Shown here in pieces: positions 54,065-62,326 of a DNA stretch of 64,000 nucleotides. Origin of the DNA: Pelagibius sp964472095. GTDB taxonomy: Bacteria > Pseudomonadota > Alphaproteobacteria > Kiloniellales > Kiloniellaceae. The notes below the pieces were generated by a model. That model searched no databases. It saw only the letters and a list, made by a program, of their open reading frames with translations, and was not told where the DNA came from. Positions within the stretch are counted from its first letter, which is position 1; each line of letters opens with the position of its first letter. The stretch is from assembly GCA_964472095.1 (NCBI GenBank), contig CAYYIV010000012.1:1-64000 (forward strand), read 5' to 3'. The position numbers were made by a program, and so were the translations under genes.

Positions 54065-55663
54065 TCAGGCCTTGTTCCAGAACGGCTCGGTGGCGGCGAA
54101 GGACTTCCAGGTGCGCCGCATGTCGGGTTCGAAGTCGAGCAGGGCGCGCGCGTACCACCCGATGACCTTGCCGGCGGCACGCTCCAGCTGGCGGGCACCG
54201 CTGCCGGGTGGCGATTTTTCCGTGAGGTCGGCCAGCAGGTGCTCTGCGACCGCCACATCGTTCAGGTGGCCGAGGCTCTCCTGCAGGGCCCGCAGGGCGG
54301 CCAGATAGCTCTTGCTGCGCTTGGCCGGATAGAGACTGCGGAAGAACTCGGTGGTGTAGCGCAGCTTCTTCACCGCGATGCGCAGCTGGTGACGCTCAGC
54401 GGTGGCGAGATGCTTGAAGCCCTTGCCGCGCTTCAGCACTTGGCGATGCCGCTTGGCGAGCAGCTTGTCGGCCAGTTCGAGCAGCGGCTGGTCCAGGGCG
54501 GTTCTCTGCGCCGCCGTCAACTCCGACGACCGCCAGCCGCGGTCCTCAAGCCAGCCGCCGAGGCGCAGCAGGAAGCGGGTGTAGCGCGGCGTCGACAGCG
54601 CCTCGCGCAGTTGTACGTAGGCTTCGGCCTGGCGCTTGCGGGCGGCAGCGCGCAGCGCGCCGAGATCGTCGTCGTCGGCCCGGTCGGCCTCCAGGGGCGC
54701 CAGCAGGTCGGACTGGAAGACGTCCCAGTCGCGCGCGGGGCCGAGACAGTCGAGCGCCCATTTGCCCTCCTCCTTCAGCCACACGGCCTGGGTGGCCGGC
54801 AGCAGGTCGCCGAACACCGCAAGCGCCGAGTGGAAGCGCCGGAGACCGATGCGCATCTGGTGTACGCCTTCCGCATCGCTGCCGTCGAGGGCGGCGGCTT
54901 CGTTGGCGCACCAATGCCGCAGGCAGGTCTCCAGCACCGCCGCCAGGGCATCGTCGACAGGCATCTGTGCCGTGAGGACCAGCGCCTCGGCGCGCAGCCA
55001 GGCCGGCCGGCGGCCGCTGGCCAGGGCATAGCCGCGCGCCGACTTGCTGCGCGTTTCGATCTGCGTGGGGGCGATGTCCTGCAGGGCCAGCGCCAGTTCG
55101 AAGAGGGCGGCCGGCGGACCCTCGATCAGTTCGAGCTCGATTTCCGCCAGCGCCTCGCGGGCCCCCGCGGCCTCGATCTCGCCGCGGTCGAAGGCAGCCT
55201 CGATCACCTTCAGCCGCCCGAAGGAATCGGTGCCGTTCAGCTCCATGACTTCGCGGTGGACCCGGGTGGTAAAAATCGGGCGCAGCTCGCCCGGCAGCAG
55301 CAGGCCAAGGGTGGCACGGATCGCCGGATCGCCGACGAGTTCGGGCTGCGGCTCCAGCGAGGGGACCTCGGCTTCCCACTCTCCGCGGCTCAGCACGGCG
55401 GAGGCGGCGGTGTCGCCTGTCTTCACAGTCTGGATGAAGCGGGTGCCGTCGCGGCGGATGCGGAAGGCGAGGCCGCGTTTGTGCAGCCGCAGGTCGGCGG
55501 TGTCGTAGTAGACGCTCTCCAGGTCCTTGATGCGCGGCGGCTCAGCCTCCGGGCCGCGCAACGGCGGCGCCTGCCAAAGCCGTTCCAAGAGCTCCGGGTC
55601 GGCCCGCAATTTCAGCTCGGTTTCCACCGGAGCCGATGACTCTATCGTCACCTGCTTGACCAT
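54065..55663 (-). CDS. CYTH and CHAD domain protein
   Basis: A 532-residue protein of the inorganic polyphosphate-related family. Residues 10-210 form the CYTH (triphosphate tunnel) domain: PVETELKLRADPELLERLW (ExExK, here ETELK), SVYYDTADLRLHKRGLAFRI RRDG, and RLKVIEAAFDRGEIEA. Residues about 230-510 are CHAD: VHQMRIGLRRFHSALAVFGD, GPARDWDVFQSDLL and HQLRIAVKKLRYTTEFFRSL, with the conserved His and basic residues that bind polyphosphate. Both tunnel and CHAD residues appear intact. Enzymes with both domains are thought to hydrolyse triphosphate or bind polyphosphate granules. Followed four bases later by the ParA-like gene. Confidence 0.92.
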   Translation of the reverse strand: MVKQVTIESSAPVETELKLRADPELLERLWQAPPLRGPEAEPPRIKDLESVYYDTADLRLHKRGLAFRIRRDGTRFIQTVKTGDTAASAVLSRGEWEAEVPSLEPQPELVGDPAIRATLGLLLPGELRPIFTTRVHREVMELNGTDSFGRLKVIEAAFDRGEIEAAGAREALAEIELELIEGPPAALFELALALQDIAPTQIETRSKSARGYALASGRRPAWLRAEALVLTAQMPVDDALAAVLETCLRHWCANEAAALDGSDAEGVHQMRIGLRRFHSALAVFGDLLPATQAVWLKEEGKWALDCLGPARDWDVFQSDLLAPLEADRADDDDLGALRAAARKRQAEAYVQLREALSTPRYTRFLLRLGGWLEDRGWRSSELTAAQRTALDQPLLELADKLLAKRHRQVLKRGKGFKHLATAERHQLRIAVKKLRYTTEFFRSLYPAKRSKSYLAALRALQESLGHLNDVAVAEHLLADLTEKSPPGSGARQLERAAGKVIGWYARALLDFEPDMRRTWKSFAATEPFWNKA

Positions 55664-55928
55664 CCGCCGTCCGCCTCACGCCTGCGGCCGGGTTGGCCCC
55701 GGCATCCCGACCGGCCCGGCCGGGTCCGCGTGATTGCGCCCGGCTGCCCGTCATCAGGTCCCTGTATTCGGCCGGCGGTGACGCCTAAGATCGCGACCCG
55801 CCGTGGCCTTTCTTCGTCGACGGTGTAGCTTCGCGAAAATGTCCCCGCTGCTGCAAGCGCCATATTATGACAGTTATGTTGCAGGGGCCGGGCGTTTTGC
55901 CGGAGGAACAGGCAGGCTGGGAGTGGTG

Positions 55929-56468
55929 ATGCCGGAGTTGCTGCTGCTGCGGCACGCGAAATCGGATTGGCAGGACCGAAGTCTTGACGACTTCGACCGT
56001 CCGCTGTCGCCGCGCGGCCGCCGGGCAGCCCCGCAGATGGGCCGTTTTCTGGCCGAACAGGGCCTGGAGCCGGACCTTGTCCTCTGTTCCCCGGCGCGGC
56101 GGGCGGTGGAAACTCTCGAGCTGCTCTTGACAGCGCTAGCATCGGCGCCTGAAATTAGTTATTTGAAGACACTCTATCTGGCGCCACCGAGCCGCTTGCT
56201 CGCCGTGCTGCGCCGCCAGAGCCAGGAACGCGGCCGTATCATGCTTGTCGGCCACAATCCGGGGCTGCACCGCCTGGCGCTGGAGCTTGCCGGGCGGCAG
56301 GGCGGGCCGGCCGGGCACCGATTGGCCGAGAAGTTCCCGACCGCCGCGCTGGCGCGGTTCCAGGTTGCCGAGTGGTCGACCCTGGGGCAGGGTCCGGCAA
56401 AGCTGATGGGGTTCGTCGGTCCCCGGGATCTGACCGGGACCCGAGGCGAAGGGTGCGATAGCGAGTGA
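55929..56468 (+). CDS. SixA-type histidine phosphatase
   Basis: Removes phosphate from phosphohistidine or a small phospho-substrate. The 179-residue protein starts MPELLLLRHAKSDWQDRSLD DFDRPLSPRGRRAAPQMGRF, with the RHA-K motif (catalytic His9) and the short SixA form that lacks the long phosphatase insert. Later DLVLCSPARRAVETLELLL and RGRIMLVGHNPGLHRLALEL A supply the second His and Arg. ATG 55929 is preceded by GGGAG; the frame back to 55803 is leader. Divergent from the CYTH-CHAD gene over 265 bp. Role in HPt-domain dephosphorylation is known for SixA; here it is inference. Confidence 0.87.
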   Translation: MPELLLLRHAKSDWQDRSLDDFDRPLSPRGRRAAPQMGRFLAEQGLEPDLVLCSPARRAVETLELLLTALASAPEISYLKTLYLAPPSRLLAVLRRQSQERGRIMLVGHNPGLHRLALELAGRQGGPAGHRLAEKFPTAALARFQVAEWSTLGQGPAKLMGFVGPRDLTGTRGEGCDSE

Positions 56469-56581
56469 GGAGCAGTCCGCACACGGCGTCTTGCCGCGTG
56501 GGAAAAAATCGACGGAAGCGGCCCAGGGCGCGGGATTACCTGCCGGCTGTCTGCGATAGAAAATTCAGGAGGAAGTTACCC

Positions 56582-58363
56582 GTGAAGATCACAAAGATGG
56601 ACCGGCGTCTGCGCAGCCAAAGCTGGTTCAACGACCGGGAGAACCCCGGCATGACTGCGCTCTACCTGGAGCGCTACCTGAATTACGGCCTGACCCAGGA
56701 GGAACTGACCTCCGGCAAGCCGCTGATCGGCATCGCCCAGACCGGCAGCGATCTCTCGCCCTGCAACCGCGTCCACCTGGACCTTGCCCGCCGCATGCGC
56801 GACGGCATCCGCGATGCCGGCGGAGTCGCCTTCGAATTTCCGGTGCATCCGATCCAGGAGACCGGCCGGCGCCCGACGGCGGCGCTGGACCGCAACCTCG
56901 CCTATCTCGGCCTGGTGGAGATCCTGCACGGCTACCCGATCGACGGCGTCATCCTCACGACCGGTTGCGACAAGACCACGCCGGCCTGCCTGATGGCGGC
57001 GGCCACCGTCGACATGCCGGCCATCGCGATCAACGGCGGGCCGATGCTCGACGGCCACTGGAACGGCAAGCTGGTCGGCTCCGGTACCGTGGTATGGGAG
57101 GCACGGCGCCTCTTTGCCACCGGCGAGATCGGCTACGACGAGTTTCTCTCCATGGCGGCTGCGGCGGCGCCCAGCCCCGGGCACTGCAACACCATGGGCA
57201 CGGCGCTTTCCATGAACTCGCTGGCCGAGGCGCTCGGTATGATGCTGCCGGGCTGCGCGTCGATCCCGGCGCCCTACCGCGAGCGCGGCCAGATGGCCTA
57301 CGAGACCGGCCGGCGCATCGTGCAGATGGTCTGGGAGGAACTGACACCTTCCAAGATCCTCACCCGCGCCGCCTTCGAGAACGCCATCGCCGTCAACTCC
57401 GCCATCGGCGGCTCCACCAACTGCCCGGTGCACGTCAACGCCATCGCCCGCCACATGGGCGTCGACCTGGTGATCGAGGACTGGCAGACCCACGGCCACG
57501 ACATTCCGCTGCTGGTCAATTGCCAGCCGGCGGGCGAACACCTCGGCGAAGGCTATCACCGCGCCGGCGGCCTGCCGGCGGTGATGGGCGAGTTGATCCG
57601 TGCCGGCAAGATCAACACCGGCGCCCTGACCGTCGCCGGCAAGACCATGGGCGAACTGCACAGCGATAGCGTGGCCAGCGACCGCGATGTGATTCGCGCC
57701 TACGACAACCCGATGATGGAGGAGGCCGGCTTCGTGGTGCTCGCCGGCAACCTCTTCGACGCGGCGATCATGAAGACCTCGGTGATCAGCCCCTCCTTCC
57801 GCGACCGCTACCTGTCGAAGCCGGGCCAGGAGAACATCTTCGAGGGGCGTGCCATTGTCTTCGAGGGGCCGGAGGACTACCACCACCGCATCAACGACCC
57901 GGCTTTGCAGATCGACGAGAACTGCCTGCTGTTCGTGCGCGGCTGCGGGCCGATCGGCTATCCGGGCTCGGCCGAAGTGGTGAACATGCAGCCGCCCGAC
58001 GCGCTCATCAAGGCAGGCATCTTCGAGTTGCCGACCATCGGCGATGGCCGTCAGAGCGGTACCTCCGGCAGCCCCTCGATCCTCAATGCCTCGCCGGAAT
58101 CGGCAGCGGGCTCTGGCCTGGCGATCCTCGAGACCGGCGACCGCGTGCGCATCGACCTCAACAACAGGCGCGTCGACCTGCTGCTCAGCGAAGCGGAGAT
58201 TGCCGCGCGCTGGCAGGCCTACACGCCGGCGGAGGTGAAGAACCAGACCCCCTGGCAGGAGATGTACCGCGGCGCGGTCGGTCAGCTCGCCTCCGGCGGC
58301 TGCCTGGAGCCGGCCACCCACTACCACCAGGTGGTGAAGCAACTGCCCCGGCATTCGCATTGA
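56582..58363 (+). CDS. IlvD/Edd-family sugar-acid dehydratase
   Basis: An Fe-S dehydratase turning an aldonic acid (L-arabonate, D-galactonate, D-xylonate or L-fuconate) into its 2-keto-3-deoxy acid. The 593-residue length and the start MDRRLRSQSWFNDRENPGMT ALYLERYLNYGLTQEELTSG match the sugar-acid branch, not dihydroxyacid dehydratase IlvD. Cluster ligands are SPCNRVHLDL, LTTGCDKTTPACLMA and PSPGHCNTMGTA. The C-terminal half has NCQPAGEHLGEGYHRAGGLP AVMGELIRAG and GDGRQSGTSGSPSILNASPE. GTG 56582 has AGGAGG nine bases upstream; the frame back to 56465 is not used. The SDR follows after 101 bp. Confidence 0.93.
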   Translation: MKITKMDRRLRSQSWFNDRENPGMTALYLERYLNYGLTQEELTSGKPLIGIAQTGSDLSPCNRVHLDLARRMRDGIRDAGGVAFEFPVHPIQETGRRPTAALDRNLAYLGLVEILHGYPIDGVILTTGCDKTTPACLMAAATVDMPAIAINGGPMLDGHWNGKLVGSGTVVWEARRLFATGEIGYDEFLSMAAAAAPSPGHCNTMGTALSMNSLAEALGMMLPGCASIPAPYRERGQMAYETGRRIVQMVWEELTPSKILTRAAFENAIAVNSAIGGSTNCPVHVNAIARHMGVDLVIEDWQTHGHDIPLLVNCQPAGEHLGEGYHRAGGLPAVMGELIRAGKINTGALTVAGKTMGELHSDSVASDRDVIRAYDNPMMEEAGFVVLAGNLFDAAIMKTSVISPSFRDRYLSKPGQENIFEGRAIVFEGPEDYHHRINDPALQIDENCLLFVRGCGPIGYPGSAEVVNMQPPDALIKAGIFELPTIGDGRQSGTSGSPSILNASPESAAGSGLAILETGDRVRIDLNNRRVDLLLSEAEIAARWQAYTPAEVKNQTPWQEMYRGAVGQLASGGCLEPATHYHQVVKQLPRHSH

Positions 58364-58464
58364 CGCTGTCACATTGAAGCAATCGCTGGAGCGTAGTATC
58401 CGGTAAGCCTTCGCGCCGCCGGCTGCGCGCCTGCGCCAACACTGAAAAACAGGGAGCGGACACG

Positions 58465-59205
58465 ATGGGGGACAGCCTGGCGGGCAAGCGGGCGCTGGTG
58501 ACGGCGGCGGCGCAGGGCATCGGGCGGGCGACGGCGCTCGCCTTCGCGGCCGAAGGTGCGGAGGTTATGGCGACCGACATCAACCTCGACCGGCTGGAGG
58601 AGCTCGCCGGCACGCCAGGGATCTCCGTCAGGCGCCTCGACGTGCTCGACGCCCAGGCGGTGAATTCCCTGGCCGCCGAGATGCCGCCGCTCGACGTGCT
58701 CTGCAACGTCGCCGGCTATGTGCATCACGGCTCCATCCTGGACTGTCCGGAGGAGGACTGGGATTTCTCCTTCGACCTCAACGTGAAGTCGATGTACCGC
58801 ATGATCCGCGCCTTCCTGCCGCCCATGCTGGACGCCGCCGGCGGCTCCATCGTCAACATGGCTTCGGTGGCTTCCTCGTTGCGCGGCCTGCCCAACCGCT
58901 GCGTCTACGGCGCCAGCAAGGCGGCAGTCATCGGGCTCACCAAGTCGGTGGCGGCGGATTACATCCAGCAGGGCATCCGCTGCAACTGCATCTGCCCCGG
59001 CACCATCGAATCGCCTTCGCTGGACGAGCGCATCAATGCCTTTGCCGACCCGGTGGCCGCGCGCAAGGCCTTCATCGCCCGCCAGCCCATCGGCCGCCTC
59101 GGCACGGCGGAGGAGATCGCCGGCATGGCGGTCTACCTGGCCAGCGACGTTGCCGCCTACACCACCGGCACCGCGATGATCGTCGACGGCGGCGTGACGC
59201 TGTAG
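58465..59205 (+). CDS. SDR-family sugar-acid dehydrogenase (2-keto-3-deoxy-L-fuconate dehydrogenase type)
   Basis: NAD-dependent oxidation of a secondary alcohol. The 246-residue classical SDR has GKRALVTAAAQGIGRATALA FAAEGAEVMATDINLDRLEE (TGxxxGxG here TAAAQGIG, with Asp preferring NAD), LCNVAGYVHHGSILDCPEED WDFSFDLNVKSMYRMIRAFL PPML, and the catalytic VYGASKAAVIGLTKSVAADY. This pattern is that of the DHRS6/2-keto-3-deoxy-L-fuconate dehydrogenase group. It sits 101 bp after the dehydratase, the expected order for dehydratase-then-dehydrogenase, and the FAH-family hydrolase (48745-49590) would take the product. Ribosome site AGGGAG. Confidence 0.9.
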   Translation: MGDSLAGKRALVTAAAQGIGRATALAFAAEGAEVMATDINLDRLEELAGTPGISVRRLDVLDAQAVNSLAAEMPPLDVLCNVAGYVHHGSILDCPEEDWDFSFDLNVKSMYRMIRAFLPPMLDAAGGSIVNMASVASSLRGLPNRCVYGASKAAVIGLTKSVAADYIQQGIRCNCICPGTIESPSLDERINAFADPVAARKAFIARQPIGRLGTAEEIAGMAVYLASDVAAYTTGTAMIVDGGVTL

Positions 59206-59240
59206 AGCTTTCGGCAATGCGCCGGAATGCTGTTGTGCGT

Positions 59241-59283
59241 GCTTCGAGACGCCTGCTTGCGCGGGCTCCCCAGCATGAAGGAT
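59241..59283 (+). repeat. Left arm of a split palindromic element
   Basis: GTGCGTGCTTCGAGACGCCT then CCCCAGCATGAAGG matches the left half of the element at 47644-47731. The right half is missing here but its counterpart lies at 60138-60160, beyond the methyltransferase gene. Confidence 0.6.
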
Positions 59284-59365
59284 AGCGGTTCAATTGGAGT
59301 TTCGACGATGCTCTTGATGGATGGGCCGGAGGCGATAATGCGGGCTTCATTCGAAGGTTGGATGC

Positions 59366-60124
59366 ATGGCTCTTTACGACAGCATCGGATGTAGCTACGC
59401 GGGGTTTCGTCGGCCGGATCACCGGATCGCATCGGCTATCGATGCGGCGCTCGGAGACGCCACGAGCGTGGTGAACATCGGCGCCGGGACTGGCTCATAT
59501 GAACCGCTCGGCCGAACTGTGCTGGCGGTTGAACCATCCGAAGTGATGATACGGCAACGTCCCGCAGGTGCAGCACCCTGTCTACGGGGATCGGCGGAGG
59601 CGCTGCCTCTGGAAACCGCCTCTGTCGATGCGGCAATGGCGATTCTCACCATTCATCATTGGACAGACCTTGATCGCGGTCTCGGTGAGATGGCGCGGGT
59701 AGCACGGAAGCGTGCCGTTCTGCTGACATGGGTTCCTGATGCCGCGCCATTCTGGCTGACGGAAGACTATTTTCCCGAGATAGCGGCCCACGACCGCAAG
59801 ATTTTCCCCAGTTCCGCCGCCCTCAGCGCGATGCTGGAACGCACGATCGGGCCGGTGCATATGGTGCCGGTTCCCATCCCGCATGATTGCATCGACGGCC
59901 TCCTCTGCGCTTATTGGCGCAGGCCGGAATCCTACCTCAGCGCCGAAGTACGAAGCGCCATGTCCAGCTTCGCGCGGATAGATGCCGGGGCGGGCTTGGC
60001 AAGGCTCCGCGCCGACCTGTCAAGCGGGCGCTGGGCTGAGCGTAACCGTCATCTCTTGGCTCTGGATACGCTGGATTTAGGCTACCGCATCGTTTGTTGC
60101 GAAATTGGCGGCAAGCACGGCTAA
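59366..60124 (+). CDS. Class I SAM-dependent methyltransferase
   Basis: A 252-residue methyltransferase of unknown substrate. VVNIGAGTGSYEPLGRTVLA VEPSEVMIRQRP contains motif I (GAGTG) and the acidic residue of motif II (EPS). ETASVDAAMAILTIHHWTDL DRGLGEMARVAR matches the region after motif III of the UbiE/Methyltransf_11 family. The gene is plus strand, with lower GC than its neighbours, and lies between arms of a palindromic element, so it looks acquired. No partner gene is linked. The start ATG 59366 (MALYDSIGCSYAGFRRPDHR) has a GAAGGTTGG site upstream. Confidence 0.82.
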   Translation: MALYDSIGCSYAGFRRPDHRIASAIDAALGDATSVVNIGAGTGSYEPLGRTVLAVEPSEVMIRQRPAGAAPCLRGSAEALPLETASVDAAMAILTIHHWTDLDRGLGEMARVARKRAVLLTWVPDAAPFWLTEDYFPEIAAHDRKIFPSSAALSAMLERTIGPVHMVPVPIPHDCIDGLLCAYWRRPESYLSAEVRSAMSSFARIDAGAGLARLRADLSSGRWAERNRHLLALDTLDLGYRIVCCEIGGKHG

Positions 60125-60137
60125 ACGCACCACCCCC

Positions 60138-60160
60138 GCGCGCGCGTCTCGAAGGTCGCA
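60138..60160 (-). repeat. Right arm of a split palindromic element
   Basis: CGCGCGTCTCGAAGGTCGCA is the complement-type partner of GTGC-TTCGAGACGC at 59241. Together the two arms bracket the methyltransferase gene. Confidence 0.55.
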
Positions 60161-60199
60161 CGGCGTCGCTGCAGCGATGCTCGAGGGCCTGTTTGCCTG

Positions 60200-61135
60200 C
60201 TACAACGCGTCCTGGTAGTGGTCGCGGGCGGAGACCGCAGTGCGGATGTGCTCGACCGTGAGGCCGCAGCAGCCGCCGATGATCTGCGCGCCGGCCTCCA
60301 TCCATTCGGCATAGAATTGCTCCAGGCGCGCCGGCGAGATGACGTCGTGGAAATGCCAGTCGGGCATCTCGAAGTAGCCGCTGTCGGGATAGGCCGTCAG
60401 CGGCCCGTGGAAGCGCTTGCGGATCCGGGCCAGGGCAGCGCCGGTGATCTCGGCGCCGCTGTGCATGCAGCCGGCGGCATCGATACCCTGCTCGGGGATC
60501 ATGTCGACGATCCTGCCGAGGGGGACGTCGGCCTCGCTGAAGTAGCTCAGCAGGCTGCCGTCGGCGCCACGCCGCGCCGAGAGGCCGAACCACACCGGCA
60601 GGCCGGTCGCCAGCGCCGCCTCGACCGCCAGCGGTGTGCGCGTCGGATGGTACATCATCTCCAGCAGAAGCAGATCGACTCCGGTGTCCTTGAGGATTGC
60701 GGCCAGCTCGTGGAAGGACTCCGCCGCTTCCGCCTCCGTCGGCAGGGCGGCGGGTCTCGGGACCCGGTCGCTCGCGAGGTAGACCGTGTGCGAGAGCGAG
60801 CCGGCGACCACCACGTCGTGGTCCGCGGCGTCGCGGGCGCGCAGGGCGGCCTCCACCGCGGCGCGGTTGATCTCTGCCACCTTGTCGCCGTAGCCGGCCT
60901 GCTGCAGCACCACCCGGGAGGAGGCGAAGGTGTTGGCGGTGATGACCTCAGCTCCGGCGGCGATGTAGTCGCTGTGGATCTCCGTCAGCAGGGCCTGGTT
61001 GCCGAGACTCGCCACGCCGCACCAGGCGGAAGGGTCCATGGCGACGCCGCGGCGCTGCAGCTCGGTACCGGTGGCGCCGTCGAGGATTACGATGTCACCA
61101 TCGTCGAGGCGCTTCTTCAGGGCTGCGTAGGGCAT
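60200..61135 (-). CDS. Homocysteine S-methyltransferase-family protein
   Basis: A zinc-dependent methyltransferase of the MetH-N/MmuM/BHMT type, which moves a methyl group onto homocysteine or a related thiol. The 311-residue protein starts MPYAALKKRLDDGDIVILDG ATGTELQRRG, the conserved barrel start. The zinc Cys are in PEQGIDAAGCMHSGAEITGA and QIIGGCCGLTVEHIRTAVSA (GGCCG). AGAEVITANTFASSRVVLQQ AG is the family's TNTF-like segment. No cobalamin-binding or folate domain is attached, so a betaine-, SMM- or demethylation-type donor is likely. ATG 61135 is chosen over 61198. Adjacent to the EamA transporter on the same strand. Confidence 0.88.
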   Translation of the reverse strand: MPYAALKKRLDDGDIVILDGATGTELQRRGVAMDPSAWCGVASLGNQALLTEIHSDYIAAGAEVITANTFASSRVVLQQAGYGDKVAEINRAAVEAALRARDAADHDVVVAGSLSHTVYLASDRVPRPAALPTEAEAAESFHELAAILKDTGVDLLLLEMMYHPTRTPLAVEAALATGLPVWFGLSARRGADGSLLSYFSEADVPLGRIVDMIPEQGIDAAGCMHSGAEITGAALARIRKRFHGPLTAYPDSGYFEMPDWHFHDVISPARLEQFYAEWMEAGAQIIGGCCGLTVEHIRTAVSARDHYQDAL

Positions 61136-61213
61136 GGTCCGGCTCTCTTGAAGTCCTTGCGGCGGCGCATCTTGCTTGCAAAGGCCGTGTCCCGGCAAGG
61201 TTGACGGTACCGG

Positions 61214-62137
61214 TCAGCGCTCCGGCAGGGCGGAGGGAGGCTTGCCTGGCTTTACCTTGCGCTCGCGGTAGAGCAGGTAGAGCCCGCTCGACAGCACCAC
61301 GCCGGCGCCGATCAGGGTCCAGAGGTCGGGGAAGTCGCCGAACACCAGGTAGCCGAGCAGGATCATCGGCAGCAGCTGGATGTAGTTGAAGGGCGCCAGG
61401 ATGGGCGCCGGGGCGAGGCGGTGCGCCAGGATCAGCATCCAGTGGCCGAAACCGCCGAAGGCGCCCAGACAGAGCATCAGCAGGACGCCCTCGAGGTCCG
61501 GGGTCTTCCAGAAGAAGGGCACCAGCGGGGTGATCGCCACGGCGCCGATGAGGGCGCTGTAAAACTGCGTGGTCACCGCCCGGTCGACCCCGGCCAGCTT
61601 GCGGGTGGTGATCTGGTAGCCGGCGCCGAAGAGAGCGCAGAGCAGCGACAGCCCGGCCGCCCAGTGGACCAGGCCGAGGCCCGGGCGGATCACGATGAGG
61701 ACGCCGAAGAAGCCGATGATGACGGCGGCCCAGCGGCGCGGCCCGATGTGCTCGCCGAGCAACGGTATGGCCAGCACCGCGACCATGAGCGGCGCCGAGA
61801 ACATGATTGCGGAGGTCTCCGCCAGCTGCAGGTACTGCAGCGCGGCGAAGTTGGCGCAGGTCGAGCCGAAGAGGAGCAGCGAGCGGATCACCTGCAGTCC
61901 TGGGCTCTGGCTCTGCAGCAGGCTGCGGCCGTGGCGTGGTAGCAGGATCACGGCGGCGAGAAGCACGTGGCCGACATAGCGCGCCCAGACCACCTGCGCG
62001 GTCGGGTAGGTCTGCACCAGGTACTTGGCCGTGGTGTCGAGCAGCGAGAAGATACAGAAGGCCGCGATGATCAGCAGGATGCCGCGCAGGGGCTCGTGGC
62101 TGATCGGCTCGATGCTGAAGGAACGCGGGGCGGCCAT
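61214..62137 (-). CDS. EamA-family (DMT) inner-membrane transporter
   Basis: A ten-helix exporter or importer of small metabolites. The 307-residue protein has two EamA repeats: GILLIIAAFCIFSLLDTTAK YLVQTYPTAQVVWARYV and WAAGLSLLCALFGAGYQITT RKLAG, with inner helix ends such as LAETSAIMFSAPLMVAVLAI PLLGEHIGPRRW and LAPAPILAPFNYIQLLPMIL LGYLVFGDFPDLWT typical of this family. The substrate cannot be told. It shares a strand with the homocysteine methyltransferase gene (gap 78 bp to its end), so it may lie in the same transcript, upstream. Divergent from the next gene over 189 bp. Confidence 0.9.
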   Translation of the reverse strand: MAAPRSFSIEPISHEPLRGILLIIAAFCIFSLLDTTAKYLVQTYPTAQVVWARYVGHVLLAAVILLPRHGRSLLQSQSPGLQVIRSLLLFGSTCANFAALQYLQLAETSAIMFSAPLMVAVLAIPLLGEHIGPRRWAAVIIGFFGVLIVIRPGLGLVHWAAGLSLLCALFGAGYQITTRKLAGVDRAVTTQFYSALIGAVAITPLVPFFWKTPDLEGVLLMLCLGAFGGFGHWMLILAHRLAPAPILAPFNYIQLLPMILLGYLVFGDFPDLWTLIGAGVVLSSGLYLLYRERKVKPGKPPSALPER

Positions 62138-62326
62138 GGGGAAGCGGCTGGGCTCACGGCTGATGAGTCAGGGGGAGGCGGGCGCAATGTTACCGCTGTC
62201 CATGCTAGTCGCCGCGGACCGCCGATGACACCCCCATCTCCGCAGGCCTTCCATGCCGAAAGCGGGCAGCCGGGGTCTGGCCGCGGCGCTGGACGCCCGC
62301 GGCCAACTGCCGTACATCCATAGCCC

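Noticed and set aside
56576..58372. 598-codon antisense frame across the IlvD/Edd dehydratase
   Set aside because: Sense strand has all Fe-S ligands and family blocks; the antisense frame shows none of any family.
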